A stretch of DNA of 64,000 nucleotides from Pseudomonadota bacterium (lineage in GTDB: Bacteria > Pseudomonadota > Alphaproteobacteria > Acetobacterales > Acetobacteraceae), in NCBI GenBank assembly GCA_021805565.1, contig JAJZFA010000005.1:25240-89239 (forward strand). The letters run 5' to 3'. The notes below the pieces were generated by a model. The model was not told the origin of the DNA and made no database searches. It saw only the letters and a list, made by a program, of their open reading frames with translations. This document shows, one piece after another, positions 52,799 through 60,846 of this stretch (positions are counted from its first letter, which is position 1; the number at the start of each line of letters is the position of its first letter). Position numbers and translations under genes: made by a program.

Positions 52799-53896
52799 AT
52801 GAGACCCAGACTGACGCGCATCGCCCTCCGGGGCTTCAAGACGATTAAAGGCTTGACCGACTTCGAGCCCGGCAACCTGACCGTACTGATCGGTCCAAAT
52901 GGCGCGGGCAAGACGAACTTCATTTCATTCTTTCGGATGCTCTCCTGGGCCGTAGCCCCACCGGGTCAGTTGCAGGTTTACGTGGCCCAACAGGGCGGTG
53001 CGAGCGCGTTGCTGCATGACGGCGCGGCGGTCACTCAGCGGATCGAGGCTGTACTGACGCTAAATACGAGCGTCGGCACAAACGACTATGGCTTTCGGTT
53101 ATCACATGCAGCGGCGGATACGCTGCTTTTTACCGACGAGTGGTATTTATATGAACCCCAAGGACAATCTCGGAAGCCGAGCAATCTTGGAGCAGGACAT
53201 CGCGAATCGCAGCTCATGGAAAGACCTGGCACGGCAAAAGTCATCTTGGGCATGCTACAGCGAATCATCGTGCATCAATTTCACAACACCTCACAGACCG
53301 CGCGTATCCGCAACAAGTGGGACGTCTCGGATAACCGGTGGCTCAAGGAGGACGGCGCCAATATCGCCTCGTTCCTCCATCGGCTAGCGACGGAGCACCC
53401 CCTATACTACAACCGGATTCAGGATACGCTGCGACTGATCCTACCGTTTTTCGCTGCGTTCGAACTGTATCCCGAATATGGCAGCGTCCTCCTGCGGTGG
53501 CGCGAAATCGGGTCGGACCAGATTTTCAACGTATCCCAGGCCTCGGATGGAATGCTGCGGGTGATGGCTCTGGTTGCGCTGCTACAGCAGCCCGAGCAAG
53601 ACCTGCCCAACATGCTCATTCTGGATGAACCCGAACTCGGCTTGCACCCCTATGCGATCGAGGTCCTCGCCAGTTTGATCCGAAGTGCGTCCCAACACGT
53701 CCAGGTCATCGTCGCGACACAATCCGTCTCGCTGATCGATCGGTTCGATCCCAACGATATCGTCGTCACGGATCGCAAACACCGCGAAACGTCGTTCAAA
53801 CGGCTCGACAACGCCGCCCTGATGGAATGGCTGGAAACCTACACGTTGTCCGAACTGTGGGAGAAGAACGTGGTCGGCGGGAGGCCATCACACTGA
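52799..53896 (+). CDS. AAA family ATPase (COG4637-like), partner of DUF4276 protein
   Basis: 365 residues of the SMC/RecF-like AAA_21 type. Walker A IGPNGAGKTNF (about 31-41), signature-like SQASDGMLRVMALVALL, Walker B NMLILDEPELGLHPYAIEVL, then VIVATQSVSLIDRF, where the usual TH(S) reads TQS. There is no nuclease domain in the protein itself. Related ATPases are fused to, or paired with, a TOPRIM-like nuclease in OLD and Gabija-like defence systems. Here the next gene, a DUF4276 protein, starts on the stop codon of this one (CTGA), so they form a two-gene operon. The 223 bp upstream hold no gene. Confidence 0.85.
   Translation: MRPRLTRIALRGFKTIKGLTDFEPGNLTVLIGPNGAGKTNFISFFRMLSWAVAPPGQLQVYVAQQGGASALLHDGAAVTQRIEAVLTLNTSVGTNDYGFRLSHAAADTLLFTDEWYLYEPQGQSRKPSNLGAGHRESQLMERPGTAKVILGMLQRIIVHQFHNTSQTARIRNKWDVSDNRWLKEDGANIASFLHRLATEHPLYYNRIQDTLRLILPFFAAFELYPEYGSVLLRWREIGSDQIFNVSQASDGMLRVMALVALLQQPEQDLPNMLILDEPELGLHPYAIEVLASLIRSASQHVQVIVATQSVSLIDRFDPNDIVVTDRKHRETSFKRLDNAALMEWLETYTLSELWEKNVVGGRPSH
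53879..53895 (+). promoter_or_regulatory. strong ribosome-binding site pointing to a CTG start
   Basis: GGGAGG (53879-53884) is followed after eight bases by CTG (53893-53895), which overlaps the TGA stop of the ATPase gene. No other spacing from this site reaches an accepted start codon in the DUF4276 frame. Confidence 0.55.
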
Positions 53897-54594
53897 TCCG
53901 GCTTCATATTCTCGCCGAAGGGCAGACCGAGGAAGGTTTCATCAACGAAATACTTGCCCCGATGTTTGCCGAGCGTGATATTGTTGTAGATGTACACTGC
54001 ATCACAACCGGACGCCGTCGAGGCACTGTGTTTCGCGGCGGTCTGGTGAATTACGAACACTTGGCTCGGGATCTGACGTTGTGGATGAAGCAAGATCAGA
54101 ACGAAGATTCGTGGTTCACGACGATGTTCGATTTCTATGCCCTGCCGGCCAATTTTCCCAGCCTCGAGACGCTTCACCCGGCGTTAGATGCACCGCGTCG
54201 GGTAGCGGCTCTTGAAGCCAGCCTACACCGGGATATCGAGGCGCGTTTGACTGGCCTGCCGGTGGCGCAACGGTTTATCCCATACATGCAGTCGCACGAG
54301 TTCGAGGCATTGCTGTTCGCCGATCCAGAGGCATTTCTGGAAGCCTTTCCGGACAGTCAGCAAGCGGTGAAGCGACTGAGTGCGATCCGAGCAAAATTCC
54401 CCAATCCCGAGGACATCAACGACAATCGACTTACCGCCCCGTCGAAGCGCATCCTCGGCCTCCTTCCGGACTACCAGAAACCTGTCGCCGGCTTGCTGAT
54501 TGCCCAACGCATCGGCCTCACTGCGATCCAGGCGGTCTGTCCGCATTTCAACGCATGGATCACACGGCTACTCGCGCTGGCCGGCGACCGATGA
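53893..54594 (+). CDS. DUF4276 family protein, putative TOPRIM-like effector
   Basis: 233 residues from a proposed CTG start. The product then begins (M)[17 protein letters not shown], which fits the family start. ATG 53827 or GTG 53857 would add residues encoded inside the ATPase gene. Conserved blocks are EGQTEE (Glu9, Glu13, Glu14), [10 protein letters not shown], and [19 protein letters not shown]. The EGxTE opening resembles TOPRIM-type metal-binding sites in RloB-like proteins, so a nucleic-acid cleavage role is possible but unproven. The stop codon overlaps by four bases (ATGA) the ATG of a truncated pdxY. Confidence 0.82.
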   Translation: MIRLHILAEGQTEEGFINEILAPMFAERDIVVDVHCITTGRRRGTVFRGGLVNYEHLARDLTLWMKQDQNEDSWFTTMFDFYALPANFPSLETLHPALDAPRRVAALEASLHRDIEARLTGLPVAQRFIPYMQSHEFEALLFADPEAFLEAFPDSQQAVKRLSAIRAKFPNPEDINDNRLTAPSKRILGLLPDYQKPVAGLLIAQRIGLTAIQAVCPHFNAWITRLLALAGDR

Positions 54595-54704
54595 ACATTC
54601 TCTCCATTCAGTCCTGGGTGGCCTATGACCATGTCGGCAATGCCAATGCGGTGTTTCCGTTGCAGCGGCTGGGCGCCGGGGCATGGGCGATCCACACCGT
54701 CTAA
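54591..54704 (+). pseudogene. pdxY: 5' remnant of pyridoxal kinase gene
   Basis: The first 37 codons read as the PdxY N-terminus: [20 protein letters not shown], then VFPLQRLG and WAIHTV. A TAA follows where relatives have Gln, then FS, after which the frame no longer resembles PdxY. The remaining ~240 codons are absent. So pdxY has been cut at about 54710, and the ATPase/DUF4276 cassette lies directly against its start codon. The next gene, an enoyl-CoA hydratase on the other strand, is only 110 bp away. Confidence 0.8.
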
Positions 54705-54814
54705 TTCTCCGAATCCCGGCGGCCAAGGAGGGCACGGCAGGCAACATCGATACAGTTGCGCGGTTAGTTGCCATATCACTCCGATCGAATGTCCGCTCCA
54801 AGTGCAAAACCGTC

Positions 54815-55567
54815 CTATCGGCGCCGTTCCACAAACGCATCCATCAGCCGCTTCGCTTCATCCGAACCATGCGCTGCCGCGACCGCGCGTATTCCTTGCT
54901 GAACCGCATCGGCAAGCGACATCTGCTCCCAATCCCGTATCAGTTCCTTTTGCGCGCGTATTGCATCGGGGCCGGCTTTCAAAATCGCCCCGGCCCAGTC
55001 TTCGACCGCCGCGTCCAGTCCCTCGGGCGGCGCCACGCGTTCCACCAGATGGCACGCCATGGCTTCCGCGCAATCGATGTGCCGGCCGGTAAACACCAGT
55101 TCCCGCGTTTTGCCCCAGCCGATCAGTTGCGGCAGCAGGCACGCCTCCATGCCGGACGGCAGGCCGAACAGGACTTCCGGCATGCCAAACCGAGCCGTGT
55201 CCGCCGCCGCGCGCATGTCGCAGGAGGCGGCAATTTCCAGCCCCGCGCCCAGACACCAGCCGTTGATCCTGGCAATCACCGGCACCGGCACGCGACGGAT
55301 CGCTTCGCAAACCCGGTGAGTCAACGCGGGACCTTCGGACGCTTCGTGGCGCACGAATCCCGCCATTTCCTTCACATTGGCGCCGCCGATGAACGATTTG
55401 TCCCCTGCCCCGGTCAACACCACGACACGCAATCCTGGGCTGGCGGACACGCGCTCGATCGCCTCCGCCAGCTCGCGCTTGCCGGCGTTGCCCAGGGCAT
55501 TGCGCTGCCCTGGGTTATTCACCGTTACGGTGGCAACACACCGCTCATCCAGTGTCGTTTCGATCAT
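54815..55567 (-). CDS. enoyl-CoA hydratase/isomerase family protein
   Basis: 250-residue crotonase-fold protein: PGQRNALGNAGKRELAEAIE, the CoA/oxyanion segment DKSFIGGANVKEMAG, ARINGWCLGAGLEIAASCDM and RFGMPEVLFGLPSGMEACLL. Position 2 of the catalytic pair is kept as Glu (PEV) while the first Glu region differs, so the reaction may be isomerisation or hydration. The start ATG 55567 overlaps the stop of the HCCA-isomerase gene (ATGA). Last gene of a three-gene operon. Confidence 0.9.
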   Translation of the reverse strand: MIETTLDERCVATVTVNNPGQRNALGNAGKRELAEAIERVSASPGLRVVVLTGAGDKSFIGGANVKEMAGFVRHEASEGPALTHRVCEAIRRVPVPVIARINGWCLGAGLEIAASCDMRAAADTARFGMPEVLFGLPSGMEACLLPQLIGWGKTRELVFTGRHIDCAEAMACHLVERVAPPEGLDAAVEDWAGAILKAGPDAIRAQKELIRDWEQMSLADAVQQGIRAVAAAHGSDEAKRLMDAFVERRR

Positions 55568-56175
55568 GACCGCCGGCGCAATACCGCGTCCTTGATCAGC
55601 GGCATGCGATCATTACCGAAATACATATCGTCGCCACCCACGAAAATGGCGGGCGAGCCGAAAGCGCCCCGGTCGATCGCTTCCTGTGTATTGGCGCGCA
55701 GCGTGTCCTTGACCGGCTGCTGGTCGATCGCGGCGAATAACGTCGCGGTGTCTATTTCGAGGTCGTTGCAAATCGCGGCAAGCACCGCGACCTGCGAAAT
55801 GTCCTTGTCGTCCGTCCAATACGCCTTGAACGCCGCCCGGGCGAACGGCACCAGCTTGCCGTCCGCTTCCAGAACGATGCAACACCGCATCGCCTTGACG
55901 CTGTTCACCGGAAACACCGTAGGGCGATACTGGACGGCAAGACCAAGATAACGCGCCCAGTCCTGTTGATCTTTCTTACTATACGCGGCTTTCGCCGGAA
56001 CCGGCGCGTCGCGGGAGTTATAGACGCTCTGATTGACCGCATTGAACACGCCGCCTACCAGAAACGGGCGCCAACGGATGACGACACCGATCTCGTCCTG
56101 CATGCGCAACAGCGATTCGAACGCGAAATAGGTCCACGGGCTGGAACAGTCGAAAAAACATTCAAGTTCGGCCAT
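55564..56175 (-). CDS. 2-hydroxychromene-2-carboxylate isomerase-like (kappa GST, DsbA fold)
   Basis: 203 residues: the thioredoxin-like start ECFFDCSSPWTYFAFESL, with a Ser in the glutathione-activating position, IRWRPFLVGGVFNAVNQSV, and the C-terminal AFGSPAIFVGGDDMYFGND. Kappa-class enzymes isomerise aromatic intermediates with glutathione. I chose ATG 56175, where the fold begins. It is linked to the enoyl-CoA hydratase gene by a 4-bp overlap and follows a GST gene. Confidence 0.87.
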   Translation of the reverse strand: MAELECFFDCSSPWTYFAFESLLRMQDEIGVVIRWRPFLVGGVFNAVNQSVYNSRDAPVPAKAAYSKKDQQDWARYLGLAVQYRPTVFPVNSVKAMRCCIVLEADGKLVPFARAAFKAYWTDDKDISQVAVLAAICNDLEIDTATLFAAIDQQPVKDTLRANTQEAIDRGAFGSPAIFVGGDDMYFGNDRMPLIKDAVLRRRS

Positions 56176-56207
56176 CGCCGGGTTCACTCCATAATAATCG
56201 ATGACGA

Positions 56208-56930
56208 TTACGCGACGACGGGACGCGCCCGCTGATTGTACATGATTTTCGCCCGGCGTTCCTGTTCCGCCGGCGGCAGTTTCGATACGTCTTCCGACAG
56301 GTCCGCCCCCACCGCCATGCCGCGTTGCACCGCCGGACGCGCGGAGATTGCTTCCTGCCAGCGCTTCACATAGGGAAATTCGGCGATATCCTGGCCCTGG
56401 CCTTGCCAATTCACCGTCCACGGATAACAGATCATATCGGCAATAGTGTAATCGCTTCCCGCCAGGTAGTCGCTTTCGTGCAGCCGGTTGTTCAACACGC
56501 CATACAATCTGTTCGCCCCATCCGTGAACCGCCGCACGGCATAGGCCTGATCGCCTTGTTTATCGCCCAGGCGCCGGAAATGGCCGCATTCGCCAAGCTT
56601 CGGCCCCTGATTGGCCATCTGCCAGATCAGCCATTCCGTAACCGCGTATTTGCCGCGCACTTCCAGCGGATAAAACCGCCCCGCCTTCTCCGCCAGATAC
56701 AGCATGATCGCACCGGATTCGAAAATCGCGATCGGCTCGCCGCCGCCAACCGGCGCATGGTCCACCATGACCGGCATGCGGTGGTTGGGGTTCATCTTCA
56801 GAAACGCCGAAGTAAACTGGTCGCCCCGCCCGATATTCACCGGAACGATCGTGTAGGGAATAGCGGCCTCCTCCAGCAGGATGGTCACCTTCTTGCCGTT
56901 TGGCGTGGGCCAGTAATGCAGGTCGATCAT
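56208..56930 (-). CDS. glutathione S-transferase (YghU/YfcG-like)
   Basis: 240 residues: N-terminal thioredoxin domain (IDLHYWPTPNGKKVTILLEE; MNPNHRMPVMVDH with cis-Pro; AIFESGAIMLYLAEKAGRFY) and a helical C-terminal domain (YTIADMICYPWTVNWQGQGQ). The TPNGKK active-site Asn instead of Ser/Cys is typical of the Nu-class disulfide-bond oxidoreductases YghU/YfcG. First gene of a three-gene glutathione/aromatic-acid operon. Confidence 0.92.
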   Translation of the reverse strand: MIDLHYWPTPNGKKVTILLEEAAIPYTIVPVNIGRGDQFTSAFLKMNPNHRMPVMVDHAPVGGGEPIAIFESGAIMLYLAEKAGRFYPLEVRGKYAVTEWLIWQMANQGPKLGECGHFRRLGDKQGDQAYAVRRFTDGANRLYGVLNNRLHESDYLAGSDYTIADMICYPWTVNWQGQGQDIAEFPYVKRWQEAISARPAVQRGMAVGADLSEDVSKLPPAEQERRAKIMYNQRARPVVA

Positions 56931-57056
56931 CGCGCTTGGTTCCTCCCCCTTGCGGTTGCTCCGATACTACCCGAACCGCCGGCTTGGGCCAACGGCGGTT
57001 GACGGGTGCAACGCGCGCCGGTCTGATGGCCGGCCGCAACTGACTGGGTTCAAACC

Positions 57057-57773
57057 GTGACGGCTTCCGATATCGTGCTGGTGCATAGTTCCGATTTGCA
57101 TGTCGATGACGACCCGCATCAGGGTCCGTACGGGCAGGATGGCACAACCGGCCTGCGTGTCGTGCTCAACGCGGCGAAAACCCACAACGCGGATTACGTC
57201 CTGCTGGTCGGCGATATTTTCGACAACAACCGCCAATCCCCCGGCATCGTCGCCCAGTGCGTCGCCCAGTTGAACCACATCGGCCGACCGGTGATCGTTT
57301 TGCCGGGCAACCACGATCCGGTGACGCCGGATTCGGTCTGGCTGCGCGGCGGACTGAACAAACTGCCGCATGTCCACATCATCGGGGTTACCCACGATCT
57401 TTCGGTGCGTTTCCCCAAACATGACCTGGAAGTCTGGGGTCACGCGCATGTCGATTACAGCAACATGGTACCGCTGCGCGACCCGCGGCCACGCACAGCG
57501 CGGTGGCATGTCACCCTGGCGCATGGTCATTATGAGGATGACGGCGTCCCCCCGCTGCGCCCATCGTGGCTGATCGGCAACGCCGAGATCGAGGCGACAA
57601 AGGCGGATTATCTGGCGCTGGGACACTGGAATCGTGCCGCCGCCGTGGGTTCGGGAACGACGGTGCCGGCCTATTATTCTGGCTCCCCCGACCTTGCGAA
57701 AACCGTGAACGTCGTGCGCTTGCGCGGCAACGGAACCGTGGACGTGACGCGCGAGCCCATTGCCTGGGATTGA
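57057..57773 (+). CDS. calcineurin-like metallophosphoesterase
   Basis: 238 residues with the complete dimetal site: DLH (HSSDLHVDDD), GD (LLVGDIFDNN), GNHD (VLPGNHDPV), GHAH (EVWGHAHVDYSN) and HGH (LAHGHYEDDG). The domain arrangement resembles DNA-repair exonuclease SbcD/Mre11-type phosphoesterases, but no SbcC follows. Start GTG 57057. It lies 102 bp upstream of fliF on the same strand. Confidence 0.88.
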   Translation: MTASDIVLVHSSDLHVDDDPHQGPYGQDGTTGLRVVLNAAKTHNADYVLLVGDIFDNNRQSPGIVAQCVAQLNHIGRPVIVLPGNHDPVTPDSVWLRGGLNKLPHVHIIGVTHDLSVRFPKHDLEVWGHAHVDYSNMVPLRDPRPRTARWHVTLAHGHYEDDGVPPLRPSWLIGNAEIEATKADYLALGHWNRAAAVGSGTTVPAYYSGSPDLAKTVNVVRLRGNGTVDVTREPIAWD

Positions 57774-57812
57774 CCCTCGTTTTCCGCCCTCGCTCCTCCC
57801 GGTGCTCGGCCG

Positions 57813-57852
57813 TTAACCCTTCGGTAAGGTTTTCCCGCTAACCCTTTGGTTC
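57813..57852 (+). promoter_or_regulatory. two CtrA-like half-site boxes upstream of fliF
   Basis: TTAA-N7-GTAA (57813-57827) differs at one base from the CtrA consensus TTAA-N7-TTAA. A weaker copy, CTAA-N7-GTTC, lies 25 bp further on (57838-57852). The two 16-base units TTAACCCTTCGG and CTAACCCTTTGG form an imperfect direct repeat ending 24 bp before the fliF start. CtrA controls class II flagellar genes in many alphaproteobacteria. Confidence 0.5.
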
Positions 57853-57875
57853 GCGTTGGAATCCGGGTACCTGGC

Positions 57876-59528
57876 ATGAAAGGTCTGATCGACAGTATCC
57901 GGAAGCTTGGCATGGTGCGCGTTGCCATGCTGGCGGGCGTCACCCTGGGCATTATCGGCGCCTTCATCTGGCTTGAATTGCAGGGTCCGAACCGAGCCCG
58001 GATGACAGTCGTGGCGTCGGATCTGGATGCACTGAACGCGCAGCAGATCGCGGCAGAACTAACCGGACGAAAAATTCCCTATCGCCTGGAGGGCGGCCAG
58101 ATCTTCGTCTCGGACAGCGACCTGGCGGCGGCGCGGTCGCTGGTTTCGGTGACCGGACTGTCCGGCGGCAGTACCACCGGATATGAAATTTTCGATCGCG
58201 GCAACGATCTGGCCGTGACGGACTTCGATCAGCAGGTGAAACTGACGCGCGCGCTGGAAGGCGAACTCGCCCGCACGATCGTATCCGTGCACGGAATCCT
58301 GCACGCCCGGGTCCATCTGGTGCTGCCGCGGCGGGAACCTTTCGCGCACGATCGCCAGCATGCGCAAGCCAGCGTGATGCTAACGGTGCCGGGCCGGCAG
58401 GTCCTGTCGCCGGAAGCGGTGCAGTCGGTGGTAAATCTGGTGGCGGCCGGAGTACCAGGATTGCGGCCGCAGGATGTGACGGTGGTGGATTCCAATCTGC
58501 ACCTGCTGGTGCAGGCCGGCGACGGCAATGACGTCCGGGCGAAATCGGCGACAGAAGAAGACATCCGGCAGAAAACCGAATCGCGGCTGGCCCAGGCTGT
58601 CGAATTGATGCTGGAACGCAGCCTTGGACCCGGCCATGTGCATGCCGAGGCGTCGATCCGCATGAATTTCGACAAAGTAAATGAAACACAGGAGAAATTC
58701 GATCCGGACGGGTCCGTGGTGCGCAGTACGCAAAACGTGACCTCGAACAGTAAAAGCACCGATAAAACCGGGCCGGTGTCGTTGCAGAACAATCTGCCCA
58801 ATGCGGATGCGTCCGCTGCCGCGGCGACCGGCACCCAGGAAGGCCGCCAGGAAGAAACCACGAACTATGAAATCGGCAAGACAGTGCGAGCGATCGTGCA
58901 CGACCAGCCGCAAATCGAACGAATCACCCTGGCGGTGATGGTCGATGGCGTGGAAACGCCGGGCGCGGATGGCAAACCGGTTTGGAAACCGCGCGATCAG
59001 GCAGCACTGGACCAGATCGGCCAACTGGTGAAAAGCGCGGCCGGCATCGATGAAAAGCGCGGCGACCGGCTCGATGTGGTCAGCATGCCGTTCACATCCG
59101 CGCCAGACCCCGCCGAAGCAGCCCAATCGGCTCGGCCGGTCAAGGCAAACGGCGACCTGTTGACCTTCATCCAGACGATCGCGTTCGGAGTCGTCGGATT
59201 TGGCATCGTCATCCTGACCGCCCGGTCGATCTTCGCCACGCTGAACAAGCCGCCGGTGGGGTTGGCACTCGCGGGCGATGCGGCGGCACTGCCCGGCGGC
59301 GGTGCGGTAACGGGAATCGGCGCACCGCCGGCAGCCGCGGCGCTGGGAATCGGCCAGGATGGCGGCTTCGGCGACGCGGCGGGAATCGAGGATGAAACCA
59401 TGACAATGCAAAACGTTCAGGGACAGCTGCGCGCGTCCGCCATCCGCAAGGTGACACAACTGGTAGAGCGCCACCCCGACACGACGCTGGGGATTATCCG
59501 CGGCTGGATCGCCACCGATCAAGCCTAG
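57876..59528 (+). CDS. fliF: flagellar M-ring protein FliF
   Basis: 550 residues forming the MS-ring in the inner membrane. First transmembrane segment about 17-37 (MLAGVTLGIIGAFIW). Ring-building motifs follow: FEIF-like GYEIFDRGNDLAVTDFDQQV, ELARTIVSVHGILHARVHLV, and PDVTVVDSNLHLLV-type sequence. The second transmembrane segment is at about 430-450, and the C-terminal FliG-binding tail ends VIRGWI-like (TLGIIRGWIATDQA). The start is ATG 57876, with CtrA-like boxes before it. No other flagellar gene (fliG, fliN, flbD) is in the window, so this is an isolated copy. Confidence 0.93.
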   Translation: MKGLIDSIRKLGMVRVAMLAGVTLGIIGAFIWLELQGPNRARMTVVASDLDALNAQQIAAELTGRKIPYRLEGGQIFVSDSDLAAARSLVSVTGLSGGSTTGYEIFDRGNDLAVTDFDQQVKLTRALEGELARTIVSVHGILHARVHLVLPRREPFAHDRQHAQASVMLTVPGRQVLSPEAVQSVVNLVAAGVPGLRPQDVTVVDSNLHLLVQAGDGNDVRAKSATEEDIRQKTESRLAQAVELMLERSLGPGHVHAEASIRMNFDKVNETQEKFDPDGSVVRSTQNVTSNSKSTDKTGPVSLQNNLPNADASAAAATGTQEGRQEETTNYEIGKTVRAIVHDQPQIERITLAVMVDGVETPGADGKPVWKPRDQAALDQIGQLVKSAAGIDEKRGDRLDVVSMPFTSAPDPAEAAQSARPVKANGDLLTFIQTIAFGVVGFGIVILTARSIFATLNKPPVGLALAGDAAALPGGGAVTGIGAPPAAAALGIGQDGGFGDAAGIEDETMTMQNVQGQLRASAIRKVTQLVERHPDTTLGIIRGWIATDQA

Positions 59529-59888
59529 GCAGGTGCCGTCTGCTGGACCAACGCGGCGGCGTGGATACGCTGAAGGCAGGCGTAACATCCGTGCCGCCGC
59601 CGATGAAAAGCGAAACAGCACCGCGTTTGGTCACGCCGTTGCTCGAAGACCCGGTGGCGGATCGACCCAACCGGGCGATCGACCGCCTGCGTGCCGGGAC
59701 CGAGGTCGTCCGCGGAGCGCGGGATATTTCTGACATCCCCTGTCGCACTTTCAGTGCATCCGGAACCACAAGACAACTTCGCGGCGTCTTGAATTGTTGC
59801 CCATCCGAACCCGCGGAATGGTCCAGGTTTGTGGAACACTTCCCCACCGGAGCCTGCATGGGCGTCTAAATGATTGACATCGTTAATT
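59529..59888. other. 360-bp stretch between fliF and tRNA-Gln
   Basis: I see no recognisable gene. A 102-codon plus-strand frame (GTG 59561 to 59869) is open, but its composition is ordinary for random high-GC DNA and it lacks a ribosome-binding site. A minus-strand frame of similar length overlaps it. The expected fliG does not follow. Confidence 0.35.
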
Positions 59889-59962
59889 TGGCTGGGGGAC
59901 CTGGATTCGAACCAAGGATGCCCGGGTCAGAGCCGGGAGTTTTACCGCTAAACTATCCCCCA
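59889..59962 (-). tRNA. tRNA-Gln (anticodon CUG)
   Basis: On the minus strand, the acceptor stem TGGGGGA pairs with TCCCCCA, with discriminator G and encoded CCA (59889-59891). The anticodon stem CCCGG/CCGGG closes the loop CTCTGAC, anticodon CTG. The T-arm TTGGTTCGAATCCAG is standard. Length 74 with CCA. Confidence 0.95.
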
Positions 59963-60023
59963 ATCCAGCGCGGGTGGGCGCAATACCATGCCCGCCCGCG
60001 CTCCGCAACCGCGCGACGCAGAC

Positions 60024-60701
60024 TTATCCCAGCGCACCCAGTTCCCGGCGCAGCGGCGTGGCCCGCGGACTGTCCACCGGACCGAACAGCACGTCGTGCG
60101 GGGTTAGCTGGCGGCCATAATATGCGGCATCCAGTTTGGGTTCCGACTTGATAACCGACCCATCCACCGTCAGGCCGCCATACAGCCCGGTGGATGAAGA
60201 CCAGACGACCACGTCCGGCATCGACGCTCCGCCAATCGCACCCTCCACACCGGACCCGAGCGTTACCACGGAAATCCCGGCCTGAACGCCGACCTTGAAG
60301 TCGTCGTGCAACACCCCGTCCAGCCCCTTTTGCGTCAGGATCAGCATAATCATCTCGGACTGCTCGAGACCGGCCTGCAACCCGAACGATCCGGCGCCGA
60401 TCGCGTAAAATCCGGGCGCGCTCCAGCCATCTTTCCTGTGCACCATCATCACCCCATCGCCGCCTTCGCCGCCGACGATGAAACCGCCCTTAAGCAGCTT
60501 GGGCACGATGAACACGGCCTTGGCCTGCCGCAGCAGCTTACCGGCGTTGCCAAATTCCTTGTCATGGCGCAGGTCGTTCAACACCTTGCGGGCACCATCG
60601 ACCGTTACCTGCTCGCTGGTTTGCGCCCGCGCCCCAGGGGCGGCCAACATGCCAACAGCCACCAGGGCCGCGGCACCCAGGACTTTCGTTCGTGTGAGCA
60701 T
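60024..60701 (-). CDS. SYLF (YSC84) domain lipid-binding protein
   Basis: 225 residues with a signal peptide (VLGAAALVAVGMLAAPGARA). The rest is a SYLF domain: LLRQAKAVFIVPKLLKGGFI, GGEGGDGVMMVHR, GWSAPGFYAIGAGSFGLQAG, and LYGGLTVDGSVIKSE. Bacterial members are exported proteins of unclear role; some eukaryotic relatives bind phosphoinositides and actin. Start ATG 60701. A single gene, 44 bp from the first base of the tRNA-Gln upstream region. Confidence 0.92.
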   Translation of the reverse strand: MLTRTKVLGAAALVAVGMLAAPGARAQTSEQVTVDGARKVLNDLRHDKEFGNAGKLLRQAKAVFIVPKLLKGGFIVGGEGGDGVMMVHRKDGWSAPGFYAIGAGSFGLQAGLEQSEMIMLILTQKGLDGVLHDDFKVGVQAGISVVTLGSGVEGAIGGASMPDVVVWSSSTGLYGGLTVDGSVIKSEPKLDAAYYGRQLTPHDVLFGPVDSPRATPLRRELGALG

Positions 60702-60846
60702 CGTATTTACCTCTCGTGCCGAACCGCAACAACGCGGAGCGGAACGATGGATATTTCATTCCGGGAGGCCGGGGGGAGTCTCCGCGCGATGACGACTGCG
60801 TGAGGATGGAACGCAAGCGGTCGGTATATGTTAACCAAACCAGATC

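Noticed and set aside
58380..59621. 413-codon minus-strand open frame
   Set aside because: Antisense to fliF and without recognisable domains.
59561..59869. 102-codon frame after fliF as a flagellar gene
   Set aside because: No similarity to FliG or any flagellar protein, no ribosome-binding site, and a competing antisense frame of equal length.
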